A DNA stretch of 64,000 bases. Source: Zwartia panacis (GTDB taxonomy: Bacteria; Pseudomonadota; Gammaproteobacteria; Burkholderiales; Burkholderiaceae_B). The position numbers and the translations under genes were made by a program. Position 1 is the stretch's first letter; every line of letters starts with the position of its first letter. Below the pieces are notes generated by a model. The model worked only from the letters and a program-made list of their open reading frames with translations. It made no database searches and had not been told where the DNA came from. Below, piece by piece: positions 45,382-53,903 of this stretch. Location: the NCBI RefSeq assembly GCF_030410395.1, contig NZ_JAUHHF010000010.1, positions 1 to 64,000 of the forward strand. The letters are read 5' to 3'.

Positions 45382-46137
45382 TTAGCTGATTCTATTGCGT
45401 TGCCGCGCTAAAAAAGCACGCGCTTGCGCAACAGCTTCAGGCACGCGCTCTTTTGGCTCCTTCCAGGGATAGATACTGACTTCGGCATTGGGCGCCAGAT
45501 CAACCACTTCTTTAGCCACCGCGTAAGGGTGCGGGGCGGTGTCGTCTGGCATGACAAATATCGGTGTTTGACACTGCCGGACAAAGTCGCGTGAGACTGT
45601 AAAAACAAAATCGGGATTGGCGCGATACATTTTTTCCAGAAAATGATGCACTGTTTCCATGTCGAGATCGGGACGGCGCGCGCACAATGCGGGACCCCAG
45701 TCTTTGATGTTGTTGGCATAAAACTGGTCGGGTAGCTCAGGGCGATAGCCGCTTGGCTGCACCATGACTGCGGCAATAATCCGCTCGGGCGCACGCTTTA
45801 ACAGATTCCAGATGAACGGACCGCCAATGCAGAAACCCATCACCAGGAATTTATCGATCCCCAGGTGATCCATCAGTCCAAGTTGGTCATCGGCATATGC
45901 GTCCCAGGGGCGCTCGATTTCCAGGGGGCCTGAGGACTCGCCGCCATTGGCGTTGCGAAGATCCATGGTGATGCAGCGATATTCGTTCTTGAATTCCTCA
46001 ACAGCATCAAAAGGTGAGCGCGTGTTGAAAAAAGACATCGTCGCGTTGAGTCCGCCACCTGGCAAAATCAGGAGCGGGATGCCTGAGCCGGCTTCTTTGT
46101 ATTGGATCCGGACGGAACCTTTTTCGTACATGGGCAT
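45382..46137 (-). CDS. Alpha/beta hydrolase with Cys nucleophile elbow
   Basis: The 251-residue alpha/beta hydrolase has the oxyanion segment LLILPGGGLNATMS and a nucleophile elbow VMGFCIGGPF with Cys103 where Ser is normal. An acidic residue (MPDDTAPHP) follows. A Cys in this place is known from dienelactone hydrolases (GYCLGG), but the rest resembles general esterase/lyase-type hydrolases, so the reaction is open. No clear catalytic His motif such as GH is seen near the C-terminus, which makes the triad uncertain. It precedes the histidine kinase by 2 bases in the same operon. Confidence 0.8.
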   Translation of the reverse strand: MPMYEKGSVRIQYKEAGSGIPLLILPGGGLNATMSFFNTRSPFDAVEEFKNEYRCITMDLRNANGGESSGPLEIERPWDAYADDQLGLMDHLGIDKFLVMGFCIGGPFIWNLLKRAPERIIAAVMVQPSGYRPELPDQFYANNIKDWGPALCARRPDLDMETVHHFLEKMYRANPDFVFTVSRDFVRQCQTPIFVMPDDTAPHPYAVAKEVVDLAPNAEVSIYPWKEPKERVPEAVAQARAFLARQRNRIS

Positions 46138-46186
46138 AATGTCTCTCTTTGAGTCTAATTAGTTTCTTAAATTATAGGTTGCTCAG

Positions 46187-46477
46187 ATGTCAGGCAAATC
46201 AGACGATTATCAGATTGATATATCCGAGGGTGTCGTACTGATCAAAAATCAAAATACGACGATTGGTTATAGCCGCTTTAATGATTTGGGTGAGGTTGAG
46301 TACATTTATGTCAATCCTCTTTATCGTCGTCAAGGGTTCGGGACGCTGCTGATTAACGAAATCAAGAAAATAAAAGGACCGATTGCCAAAGTACATGACC
46401 CGATCTCCCCATTAGGCGCGCAGTTTTTTCAAGGCATCGGTTTGGGCGATACTTTGAACAAGGACAAGGAATCCTGA
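46187..46477 (+). CDS. Small GNAT-family N-acetyltransferase
   Basis: The 96-residue protein contains the central GNAT elements: beta-strand EVEYIYVNPLYRRQGFGTLL with the acetyl-CoA binding signature RRQGFGT, followed by a helix and KVHDPISPLGAQFFQGIGL. It is near the minimum size for the fold. The substrate is unknown. It is divergent from the hydrolase-kinase operon and followed by the promoter of the aspartate carbamoyltransferase gene. Confidence 0.78.
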   Translation: MSGKSDDYQIDISEGVVLIKNQNTTIGYSRFNDLGEVEYIYVNPLYRRQGFGTLLINEIKKIKGPIAKVHDPISPLGAQFFQGIGLGDTLNKDKES

Positions 46478-46511
46478 GTTAAATATTTCTCGCCGATTTA
46501 CGCAATGTGCA

Positions 46512-46517
46512 TATAAT
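46512..46517 (+). promoter_or_regulatory. Candidate -10 element of the pyrB promoter
   Basis: TATAAT, a perfect -10 hexamer, lies 38 bases before the aspartate carbamoyltransferase ATG. No convincing -35 is seen at 16-18 bases upstream, so strength or activator dependence is uncertain. Confidence 0.45.
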
Positions 46518-46554
46518 TACGTCATTCATGCCAACTTTTGTGTATAGGTGAGCT

Positions 46555-47817
46555 ATGGCAATCGCAACACAGGCGCTGCTTAGGGACGCAATGCGCCGAT
46601 TAAATATGACTCGTGATGCGTTTGCCGAAAGAATCGGCTGCCGGCGTCGCACTCTGGACAGCTGGCTCTTGCCTGACGAATCCAGCGAGTATCGCGCGAT
46701 GCCAGAGGTCGCCCGTCGGTATGTCACTGAGATTTTGGATAATTTGCCTGATAGTCCGCAGAGTGGAGTGGGTGGCTCTGGCTTGTCGGCGAACCATCTG
46801 CTGTCCGTGGATCAGCTGTCTCGCGAGTCGGTCGAGGAGTTGTTCTGGCTGGCCGATGTGATGCAGCCGATCGCCAGGCGTCAAAAAGTCACTCGTGTAC
46901 TCGAAGGCGCTGTATTGGCGAATCTGTTTTTCGAGGCGAGTACCCGTACCCGCATCAGTTTCGGAGCTGCCTTTTGCCGACTGGGCGGATCGGTTTGCGA
47001 CACGACCGGATTTACTTTTTCCTCGATGGCCAAAGGCGAGTCTATTTACGACACCAGCCGTGTGGTGAGTGGCTACGTTGATGCGATGGTGATCCGTCAC
47101 CCTGAAAAGGGTGCCGTCGCCGAGTTTGCGCGCGCCACGAATATCCCTGTGGTGAACGGTGGTGATGGTCCGGGCGAGCACCCGAGCCAGGCTTTGCTTG
47201 ATTTATATACGATCCAGCGCGAATTTTCCCGACTTGGCAAGCTCATCGATGGCGCGCATATCGCGATGGTGGGCGATTTGAAATATGGGCGCACCGTACA
47301 TTCGCTGATCAAGTTGTTGTCCCTCTATCGAGGTTTGACATTCACGCTCATCGCGCCTCAGTCTTTGGAAATGCCTGCAGAGATTGTCGACGTCGTGAGC
47401 CGCAACGGTCATGTTGTCGAGTTCAGTGATTCGCCGGCAAATGGTCTGGCCAAAGCCGATATCTTGTATGCCACGCGTATTCAAAAAGAGCGCTTTGGAG
47501 AGGAAGCGATCGATGGCTATGGCGCCGAGTTTGAAATCAATCAAAAGCTTGTGAATCAGGCGTGCAAGAGTGATGTGGTGATCATGCATCCTTTGCCAAG
47601 AGATGGTCGTCCGGGCTCCTACGATTTGAGCATTGATTTGAACGCGGATCCGCGTCTGGCGATTTTCCGTCAGACGGATAACGGCATTCCGATCCGCATG
47701 GCGATCTTTGCCAAGCTCTTGGGCGTGGACAAGCTCGTGCAACGGTCGATGAAGGATGTCACCTGGGTGACGCCCGCGCACATCGGTCCCGACGACGCGC
47801 TGCCTGATTTCGAATAA
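46555..47817 (+). CDS. pyrB: Aspartate carbamoyltransferase with N-terminal HTH-like extension
   Basis: The enzyme condenses carbamoyl phosphate with aspartate in pyrimidine synthesis. The catalytic part starts near residue 80: the phosphate loop LFFEASTRTRISFG, GGDGPGEHPSQALLDLYTI, AMVGDLKYGRTVHSL and VIMHPLPRDGRPG are all present. At 420 residues it is about 110 longer than E. coli PyrB (311). The first 65 residues (ALLRDAMRRLNMTRDAFAER, then IGCRRRTLDSWLLPDES) read like a phage-repressor-type helix-turn-helix. An AGGTGAG ribosome binding site precedes the ATG. No regulatory chain (PyrI) gene is nearby. The catalytic assignment is firm; DNA binding is inference. Confidence 0.92.
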   Translation: MAIATQALLRDAMRRLNMTRDAFAERIGCRRRTLDSWLLPDESSEYRAMPEVARRYVTEILDNLPDSPQSGVGGSGLSANHLLSVDQLSRESVEELFWLADVMQPIARRQKVTRVLEGAVLANLFFEASTRTRISFGAAFCRLGGSVCDTTGFTFSSMAKGESIYDTSRVVSGYVDAMVIRHPEKGAVAEFARATNIPVVNGGDGPGEHPSQALLDLYTIQREFSRLGKLIDGAHIAMVGDLKYGRTVHSLIKLLSLYRGLTFTLIAPQSLEMPAEIVDVVSRNGHVVEFSDSPANGLAKADILYATRIQKERFGEEAIDGYGAEFEINQKLVNQACKSDVVIMHPLPRDGRPGSYDLSIDLNADPRLAIFRQTDNGIPIRMAIFAKLLGVDKLVQRSMKDVTWVTPAHIGPDDALPDFE

Positions 47818-47856
47818 TCGCTTGCGGGTGTGGCGCAAGGTCAGATCTGAAGCAGG

Positions 47857-48699
47857 TTAGATGCTGACCTTGCCCTCAATCAGGATGTGCACCTGTCCGC
47901 CAATCCAAGCGGTCTCGCTGCCTTCAGGGGTCACCATCACGCGACCCGTTCGTCCGATTGAGGTGCCTTGCGCGACAAGATAGGGTTGTTTCAAACGATT
48001 TTGCGCCAGTAGCCATTTCGCTATCGCCGCATTGAGAGATCCCGTGATGGGATCCTCGCTCATCCCGCTCGAGGGGGCAAGCATCCTCACCTCATAGTCG
48101 CATTCGTGACCCGATGTGTGCGGTGCGATGAGGCCGATCGATTTAAATTGTGGCCATCTCACGCGAGAGGAGTCCAAGGCAAGGACTTGATCGGCGTGTT
48201 TCAGTTCAAACAATTGCCACACAGGGCCGTTACAAAGTTCTGCTGTGTGAATGACTGATTCAGGTGGGATATCCAGCACACGCATGATTTCGCTGCGATG
48301 GGCAGGATCCATCTCTTTGATTGTGGTTGGGGGCGCGGCAAACGAAAGTGTGGGCTGTCGAGAGACATCCACTTCAACGATACCAACGCCGCACTCTTGT
48401 CTGACAAGACCTTTTGTTTTTGGGATGCCACCACAGTGCAGCCACGAGGCGCATGTCCCGAGTGTCGGGTGGCCCGCAAACAGCATCTCGCGGCTCGGCG
48501 TGAAGATTCTCACGCGATAGTCGGCGCTTGGATCGGTGGGCGTCAAGAGGAAGGTGGTTTCTGCAAGGTTTGTCCATGCGGCAAAACGTTGCATCTGTTC
48601 GGCCGTCAAACCATCCGCGTCCACGACAACAGCCAAGCCATTACCTTGATATGGGATGGGGCTAAAGACATCACATTGAATGAAACGGCGGATATTCAT
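47857..48699 (-). CDS. PhzF family phenazine-biosynthesis-like isomerase
   Basis: PhzF proteins have a diaminopimelate-epimerase fold; most are of unknown function outside phenazine producers. The 280-residue protein has FIQCDVFSPIPYQGNGLAVV at the start, NLAETTFLL with the catalytic Glu, the phosphate loop FAGHPTLGTC, and EDPITGSLNAAIAKWL. No phenazine genes are present, so phenazine synthesis is not implied. It lies downstream of the TMEM175-like gene by 12 bases. Confidence 0.9.
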   Translation of the reverse strand: MNIRRFIQCDVFSPIPYQGNGLAVVVDADGLTAEQMQRFAAWTNLAETTFLLTPTDPSADYRVRIFTPSREMLFAGHPTLGTCASWLHCGGIPKTKGLVRQECGVGIVEVDVSRQPTLSFAAPPTTIKEMDPAHRSEIMRVLDIPPESVIHTAELCNGPVWQLFELKHADQVLALDSSRVRWPQFKSIGLIAPHTSGHECDYEVRMLAPSSGMSEDPITGSLNAAIAKWLLAQNRLKQPYLVAQGTSIGRTGRVMVTPEGSETAWIGGQVHILIEGKVSI

Positions 48700-48711
48700 A
48701 AGCGAACCTGA

Positions 48712-49320
48712 TTAGGTGAGTCGACGGCGTTTTAAAAGAAATGGTACCAGTATGGTCGGTAGCAACATCGCCAGCATATTCCATCCAGGATAGAAAAACG
48801 CCAAGGCAAAGGTTGCCGACGCGCACCACAGTCTGGTCCATACGCCAATCGACAATGCTACCTTGTATGAGGATAGAATCTGATTTTCATGTAGCTCGGT
48901 ACGATTGAGAACGTGCGTTGTTCTGAGTAATGAAAGTGCGGAAATGCCCACCAGATTCAAACTGTAAATCGCTGCGGCCGCGACGTGGTCTCCGTGCTCG
49001 CCGATCAGGGAGGTCGAAAAGGGCAAAAGACTGATGAGTGCGAGCTCTCCAAAAGCAAACCGCACCATCGCATGATCGACGTCTTTGGTGAGTCGGTAAA
49101 GCTTGACTTGCGCGAGCCAGTAAATAGACAACACCCAAAAGCTGAGTAGCCAGGTCAGTAAATTGGGCAACAAACCCTCTAGTGCATTTAAAAAAGCACC
49201 TTCATCACCGCCAAAAGACTGTGATGGTAATTTCAAATCGAGCACGAGTATCGTGAGTGCGACCGCATAAATGCCGTCGGAGAGCGCTTCCAACCGCTGC
49301 TTACTGACTTCGCTCGCCAT
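48712..49320 (-). CDS. TMEM175 (DUF1211) family putative potassium channel
   Basis: The 202-residue protein has six helices and begins with the family motif RLEALSDGIYAVALTILVLDL, equivalent to the FSD pore-lining signature of TMEM175. Bacterial TMEM175 proteins form tetrameric K+-leak channels with a hydrophobic filter of Leu/Ile. The ATG at 49320 has GGAA at a better distance than the one at 49326. It is divergent from the ABC transporter operon. Confidence 0.87.
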   Translation of the reverse strand: MASEVSKQRLEALSDGIYAVALTILVLDLKLPSQSFGGDEGAFLNALEGLLPNLLTWLLSFWVLSIYWLAQVKLYRLTKDVDHAMVRFAFGELALISLLPFSTSLIGEHGDHVAAAAIYSLNLVGISALSLLRTTHVLNRTELHENQILSSYKVALSIGVWTRLWCASATFALAFFYPGWNMLAMLLPTILVPFLLKRRRLT

Positions 49321-49410
49321 ATTCATTTTCCATATGTAAATAAGAAAACAATCGTTTGAGGCTTTATGCCTTTTGGATACGATTTGGTTACATCTTAATA
49401 CTGTTTGGTT

Positions 49411-50274
49411 ATGAATAGCTTATATACAAATTACTCAAAGTTAGTACTGAGCGCACACAATGTGGGCCTGGCTTATGGCGCGGGTCGTCCGCTCATTGCT
49501 GACTTTTCCCTCGCTGTCGAGGCGGGTGAAATTGTGACGGTGCTCGGGCCAAGCGGTATCGGCAAATCGAGTCTGTTACGTGTATTTGCGGGACTGCAGC
49601 CTTCGAATGGAGGTCGGGTATTCGCAGGTGATGAGGAAGTGACGGGTGCGCATCCTCGTGTCGCCATGGCATTTCAAGACCCGAGCTTGCTACCTTGGCT
49701 GACGCTGGAACAAAACGTGGCGTTTGGATTGGATTTCAAGCATCAGCCCAAGCTCAGTGCCAAAGAGCGTCAAGCACGCGTTGATTTGGCGATCCGTGAA
49801 GTAGGACTTGAGCATGCGCGCGAGCTTTACCCGAAGGCGTTATCCGGAGGCATGGCACAACGCACGGCGCTTGCGCGGTGCATCGCTCGGCAGCCGTCGG
49901 TGCTGCTGCTGGATGAACCTTTTGGCGCTCTGGATGAAGTCACACGTGAATCGATGCAGCAATTGCTCTTGCGCGTACGGGATGACTTTGGCACGGCAGC
50001 TGTGCTGATCACGCATGATATTGATGAAGCCCTGCTTGTATCAGACCGAATCGTATTGCTGGGCGGGTCGCCTGCGCATGTGTTTGGTCAGTGGACGCTT
50101 GGACGCTCTCAATCAAGAGACTTGCTTGACCCGATGCTTCAGGCAACACGGGTGGAGATTCTGCAAGCTTTGCGTGGATCAATCGAGGGTAAGAGGACAT
50201 CGCAACCGCCGGCATTTGATTTCAACATATTGCGTCACGCGTACCCGCATCAGGAACTCTCGAATGTGCACTGA
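49411..50274 (+). CDS. ABC transporter ATPase, NitT/TauT/SsuB type
   Basis: The 287-residue ATPase has Walker A GPSGIGKSSL, Q-loop MAFQDPSLLPWLT, signature LSGGMAQR, Walker B VLLLDEPFGALD and H-loop ITHDIDEA. It belongs to the group that energises uptake of nitrate, taurine, sulfonates and other small organic anions. A 40-residue C-terminal tail is unassigned. The ATG at 49411 is preferred to a TTG two codons upstream. It is the first of six tightly packed genes; its stop overlaps the next start by 11 bases. Confidence 0.93.
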   Translation: MNSLYTNYSKLVLSAHNVGLAYGAGRPLIADFSLAVEAGEIVTVLGPSGIGKSSLLRVFAGLQPSNGGRVFAGDEEVTGAHPRVAMAFQDPSLLPWLTLEQNVAFGLDFKHQPKLSAKERQARVDLAIREVGLEHARELYPKALSGGMAQRTALARCIARQPSVLLLDEPFGALDEVTRESMQQLLLRVRDDFGTAAVLITHDIDEALLVSDRIVLLGGSPAHVFGQWTLGRSQSRDLLDPMLQATRVEILQALRGSIEGKRTSQPPAFDFNILRHAYPHQELSNVH

Positions 50275-51463
50275 ATACACCACACGTCGCGATCTGCTTA
50301 AACTCGCGAGTCTGTTTACTGTCGCAGGCGCAGCGCCTTTGCTGTCGGCGGCGAATGCGGTTGCGCAGAGCAACCCGGATCAGCCAGTCAAGATTGGTTA
50401 TCTGCCGATCACTGATGCCGCGCCTTTACTGATCGCCCATCACAATGGCTATTTTCAGGACGCAGGTGTCAAGGTCGAAAAGCCAACATTGTTCCGAAGC
50501 TGGGCGCAGTTGGCGGAGTCTTTCATTGCCGGGCAAACAAACGTCGTGCATCTGTTGTCACCAATGACAGTATGGGCGCGTTTTGGCAGCAAGGTTCCCG
50601 CCAAAGTCGTCGCCTGGAACCATATCAATGGTTCGGCATTGACTGTGGCACCAAAGATTAATCAATTAAAAGACTTGGGCGGCACGACAGTTGCCATTCC
50701 GTTCTGGTATTCGATTCATAACATCGTGCTCCAGGACATGCTGCGCGCTGAGGGGCTCAAACCTGTTGCGCGACGTGTCGGCAAGGTCGAGGCAGACGAA
50801 GTCAGCCTGGTGGTGATGCCGCCTTCGGACATGTTGCCTGCACTTTCTGCCGGAAGTATTTCCGGTTATATCGTGGCGGAGCCATTCAATGCCGCGGCAG
50901 AATTGATGGGCGTGGGTAAAGTGTTGCGCTTTACAGGTGATGTCTGGCGCAATCACGCATGTTGCACAGTGTTCATGCACGAGCGTGATTTAAATGGTCG
51001 TCCTCAGTGGTCTCAGGGTGTTGTTGATGCGATCGTACGCGCACAGCTCTGGATTTTGGAAAACAGAGCCGAGGCCGCAAAAATACTGGCACGTGAAAGC
51101 GGCAAACAATATACACCCCACGGCTTGGCTGCACTCACCAAAGTTCTCGCACCGCCTGCCAGTGACACACAAAGTTATCTGGCCTCGCGCGCTATCCGTC
51201 ACAGTGACTGGAAGGAAGAAAGGATTGGATTTCAGCCCTACCCCTATCCAAGTTACACAGAAGAGCTGGTGACACGCTTGAAAAATACAGCCGTCGAGGC
51301 AGAGCGCGGTTTTTTAACTGATCTAGACCCAGTGTTTGCGGCGAAAGATCTGGTGGATGACCGTTTTGTCAAAAAATCCATCGAAGCAGTCGGCGGATTA
51401 AAGAAATTCGGTGTCGAGGGATCTTATTCGCGCCAAGAAACAATCGACCTGACAAAGGCTTAA
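50264..51463 (+). CDS. ABC transporter substrate-binding protein (NitT/TauT/NMT1-like) with Tat signal
   Basis: The 399-residue protein starts with a twin-arginine signal (TTRRDLLKLASLFTVAGAAP, cleaved near ANAVAQS), then the binding-protein fold: KIGYLPITDAAPLLIAHHNG, LAESFIAGQTNVVHLL, GGTTVAIPFWYS and SGYIVAEPFNAAAE. The family binds nitrate, taurine, sulfonates, bicarbonate or pyrimidine precursors; the ligand is not predictable. Tat export fits ligands or cofactors bound before export. ATG at 50264 lies inside the end of the ATPase gene; an in-frame longer version to 50015 is rejected. Confidence 0.91.
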   Translation: MCTEYTTRRDLLKLASLFTVAGAAPLLSAANAVAQSNPDQPVKIGYLPITDAAPLLIAHHNGYFQDAGVKVEKPTLFRSWAQLAESFIAGQTNVVHLLSPMTVWARFGSKVPAKVVAWNHINGSALTVAPKINQLKDLGGTTVAIPFWYSIHNIVLQDMLRAEGLKPVARRVGKVEADEVSLVVMPPSDMLPALSAGSISGYIVAEPFNAAAELMGVGKVLRFTGDVWRNHACCTVFMHERDLNGRPQWSQGVVDAIVRAQLWILENRAEAAKILARESGKQYTPHGLAALTKVLAPPASDTQSYLASRAIRHSDWKEERIGFQPYPYPSYTEELVTRLKNTAVEAERGFLTDLDPVFAAKDLVDDRFVKKSIEAVGGLKKFGVEGSYSRQETIDLTKA

Positions 51464-51466
51464 GCA

Positions 51467-52222
51467 GTGAGTCTGAAATCCATCCATGCATTGCGTGGCA
51501 TATCTGGCTTGATCTTACTGGTTGCCTTATGGTGGCTCTTGACTGTCCCGTTTTCAGAGGGCACGGGTATGGTGCGCAGGTTCGCGCCCGGTCCTGCTTT
51601 GATCACGCTGGTTGAGATGCTTGGCGGAGCAGAGATCTGGACGCATATCGGTGTCAGTTTGCAGCGTGTATTTGTCGGTCTTGGATTTGCTTTAGTCATC
51701 GGTGTGCCGTTGGGACTGTTGCTGGGAGGATCTGCGCGTCTGAACGCGACGTTCTCTCCGGCATTTCAGTTTTTACGTATGGTCTCGCCTCTGTCATGGA
51801 TGCCGATTGCTGTCATTGCCTTTGGTGTGGGGAATCAACCTGTTTATTTTCTATTGGCTTTTGCCGCAGTGTGGCCAATCATGCTCAATACGATCGCTGG
51901 CGTGCGCGCTCTTGATCCACGTTGGTTGCAACTCTCCAAGAGTTTGGCCGCGACGAAATGGGAAACTTTGCGCGGAGTGATCTTGCCTGGCGTGCTCGGT
52001 CATGTACTGACCGGCGCACGTTTGGCGATTGGAATTGTGTGGATCGTGTTGGTGCCGTGTGAAATGCTCGGCGTCACAGCGGGCTTGGGATATTTCATTC
52101 TGGATACGCGAGATCGACTGGCGTATCACGAATTGATGGCGACGATCGTTTTGATCGGAATACTCGGATTTATTCTCGACTGGATTTTCAGAGAAGTTTG
52201 TCAATTATGGAGCAAGGCATGA
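51467..52222 (+). CDS. ABC transporter permease (BPD_transp_1, SsuC/TauC type)
   Basis: The 251-residue permease has six helices and the EAA-type coupling loop near QLSKSLAATKWETLRGVILPG, read in two parts. It follows the binding-protein gene by 3 bases, starts with GTG, and its TGA overlaps the next start (ATGA). It completes an importer with the ATPase and the binding protein. Confidence 0.92.
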   Translation: MSLKSIHALRGISGLILLVALWWLLTVPFSEGTGMVRRFAPGPALITLVEMLGGAEIWTHIGVSLQRVFVGLGFALVIGVPLGLLLGGSARLNATFSPAFQFLRMVSPLSWMPIAVIAFGVGNQPVYFLLAFAAVWPIMLNTIAGVRALDPRWLQLSKSLAATKWETLRGVILPGVLGHVLTGARLAIGIVWIVLVPCEMLGVTAGLGYFILDTRDRLAYHELMATIVLIGILGFILDWIFREVCQLWSKA

Positions 52223-52770
52223 GCAATACACAGCAAGCAGAAACAGTGAACGTTTATCTGCGTCCGATCGATGCAGCCGGTCTCGCCGCATTTGCTGAAA
52301 AAGGGCGAGCAAATCCCGCCTCAAAGGGAACCAACAAAGTTCATACCGTTCTGGAGGGTCAGTACAGATCTTTGAACTATGTGGGTGATCATGAGCCTGT
52401 GATTGTCGACGAGCCTTTGCATTTGTTTGGTCAAAATACAGCGCCAGCACCGGGCGAAATCGTCCTCTCGGGTTTAGGTGGTTGCTTGGCGGTAGGTATA
52501 CAGGCAGTCGCCACCTGGAAACAAGTCAAGCTCACGAAGCTTGAGATTTTTCTGGAGGGTGATATTGGTAATTCAGCCGCGTGGGGTGCCGGAGGCGCCT
52601 TGGACAAACAGCCTGCACAGATGGGCTTTCAGGCCGTACGCGTCAAGGTCAATGTAGAGGGCGATGCTTCGCAGGAAGTTCTCGATGAAATCGTCAAGCA
52701 TGCCAATTATTACTCACCTGTGGCGAACAGTATTCGCAATCCGATTCCCTTTGAAATCACGACCGCTTAG
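52219..52770 (+). CDS. OsmC family protein lacking the second redox Cys
   Basis: OsmC/Ohr proteins reduce organic peroxides with a Cys pair. The 183-residue protein keeps the fold and the first Cys (C89 in LSGLGGCLAVGIQAVA), but where the second Cys (in a CP motif) should be it has HANYYSPVANS. It also has Gly-rich and Lys-rich insertions. It may therefore bind ligands or act as a one-Cys enzyme rather than a normal peroxidase. ATG at 52219 overlaps the permease stop and has GGAG. Its location in the operon suggests protection against, or chemistry on, a product of the neighbouring flavoenzyme. Confidence 0.85.
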   Translation: MSNTQQAETVNVYLRPIDAAGLAAFAEKGRANPASKGTNKVHTVLEGQYRSLNYVGDHEPVIVDEPLHLFGQNTAPAPGEIVLSGLGGCLAVGIQAVATWKQVKLTKLEIFLEGDIGNSAAWGAGGALDKQPAQMGFQAVRVKVNVEGDASQEVLDEIVKHANYYSPVANSIRNPIPFEITTA

Positions 52771-52784
52771 TCAGAGACATTGAC

Positions 52785-53903
52785 ATGAAACCGTTCGAGG
52801 CAGGCAAAGAATCTTTAATTGGGATGGTGCGTACGATCGCGCAGAATGAATTGGCGCAATCCGTGCAGGCTATTGACCAACAGGGCCTCTATCCGGAGGC
52901 TGTTCTGCGTCAGCTCGCGGCCGCAGGTGGGATGAGTGCGCATCTTAGAGCTCCTCACGGTTTCAATGACTTTGGTTTGGCGATACAGTCGATTGCAGAA
53001 GTGGCTCGTGTCTGTGGCTCGACGGGTTTCATGATGTGGTGTCAGGCGGTTTGCGGTCTTTACATGCAAGAGGCTTCATCGACTGTACTGCAGGGTGCGC
53101 CGCTTTTGTCGCATGTTTCAGGTGAGCGCCTGGGTGGCACGGCATTATCGAATCCGATGAAAACCTACGCCAAGATTGAATCCTTCATGCTCAAGGCTGT
53201 ACCTGCCGATGGCGGGTACAGGGTGACAGGAAGCTTGCCTTGGGTCAGCAACCTCGGACCTGACCATTATTGTGGCGCGATTGCTTCAATCGCGGATGAA
53301 AGTGGATCACGCGAGCTGATGTTCTTGCTTCGCTGCGATGCCGCAGGTGTGACCCTGAGAGAGTGTCCCAGCTTTTCCGGGATGGAGGGCACAGGGACTT
53401 ATGCATTGCATCTCAATGACTGTTTTGTGTCCCCGGATGACGTGATCGCAGACCCCGCCAGACCCTTGATTAAAAAAATCAGAGCAGCATTTGTCATGTT
53501 GCAGTGTGGCATGGCGGCTGGAGTCATACAAGGTGCGATTGACTCGATGTGGGCGGTTGAAGATCAACTGGGACATGTGAACTGTTATCTTGAAGATAGA
53601 CCGCAGGACTTGCAGAGTGAGCTCGATGAATTGTTGGCTCGAATCATGCGGCTTGCAGAGACCCCTTATGACGACAGTGACGCATTTTTCATTCAAGTCC
53701 TGGATGCGCGCGCCCATGGTGCGGAATTGAGCCTCAGGGCTGCGCAGTCTGCGTTGTTGCATCAGGGCGCGCGGGGCTATCTCATGAGCTCTGAAGTACA
53801 GCGTCGTGTGCGTGAATCTCATTTCGTCGCGATTGTCACACCTGCGATCAAGCATTTGCGCAGTGAAATGGCCAGACTGAGTCAGGAGACGATGCCGGCA
53901 TGA
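52785..53903 (+). CDS. Acyl-CoA-dehydrogenase-fold flavoprotein without the C-terminal Glu motif
   Basis: The 372-residue protein has the ACAD fold: N-terminal helices, a middle beta-barrel (TGSLPWVSNLGPDHYCGAIA, FSGMEGTGTYALHLNDCFV) and a C-terminal helix bundle (SLRAAQSALLHQGARGYLMS). The usual C-terminal (Y/I)EGT segment, with catalytic Glu in several dehydrogenases, is replaced by HFVAIVTPAIKHLRSE. That pattern is closer to ACAD-related, FMNH2-using monooxygenases (DszC/SfnC-like), so an oxygenase role is possible. It lies 14 bases after osmC and overlaps the rubredoxin-reductase gene by 4 bases (ATGA). Confidence 0.85.
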   Translation: MKPFEAGKESLIGMVRTIAQNELAQSVQAIDQQGLYPEAVLRQLAAAGGMSAHLRAPHGFNDFGLAIQSIAEVARVCGSTGFMMWCQAVCGLYMQEASSTVLQGAPLLSHVSGERLGGTALSNPMKTYAKIESFMLKAVPADGGYRVTGSLPWVSNLGPDHYCGAIASIADESGSRELMFLLRCDAAGVTLRECPSFSGMEGTGTYALHLNDCFVSPDDVIADPARPLIKKIRAAFVMLQCGMAAGVIQGAIDSMWAVEDQLGHVNCYLEDRPQDLQSELDELLARIMRLAETPYDDSDAFFIQVLDARAHGAELSLRAAQSALLHQGARGYLMSSEVQRRVRESHFVAIVTPAIKHLRSEMARLSQETMPA

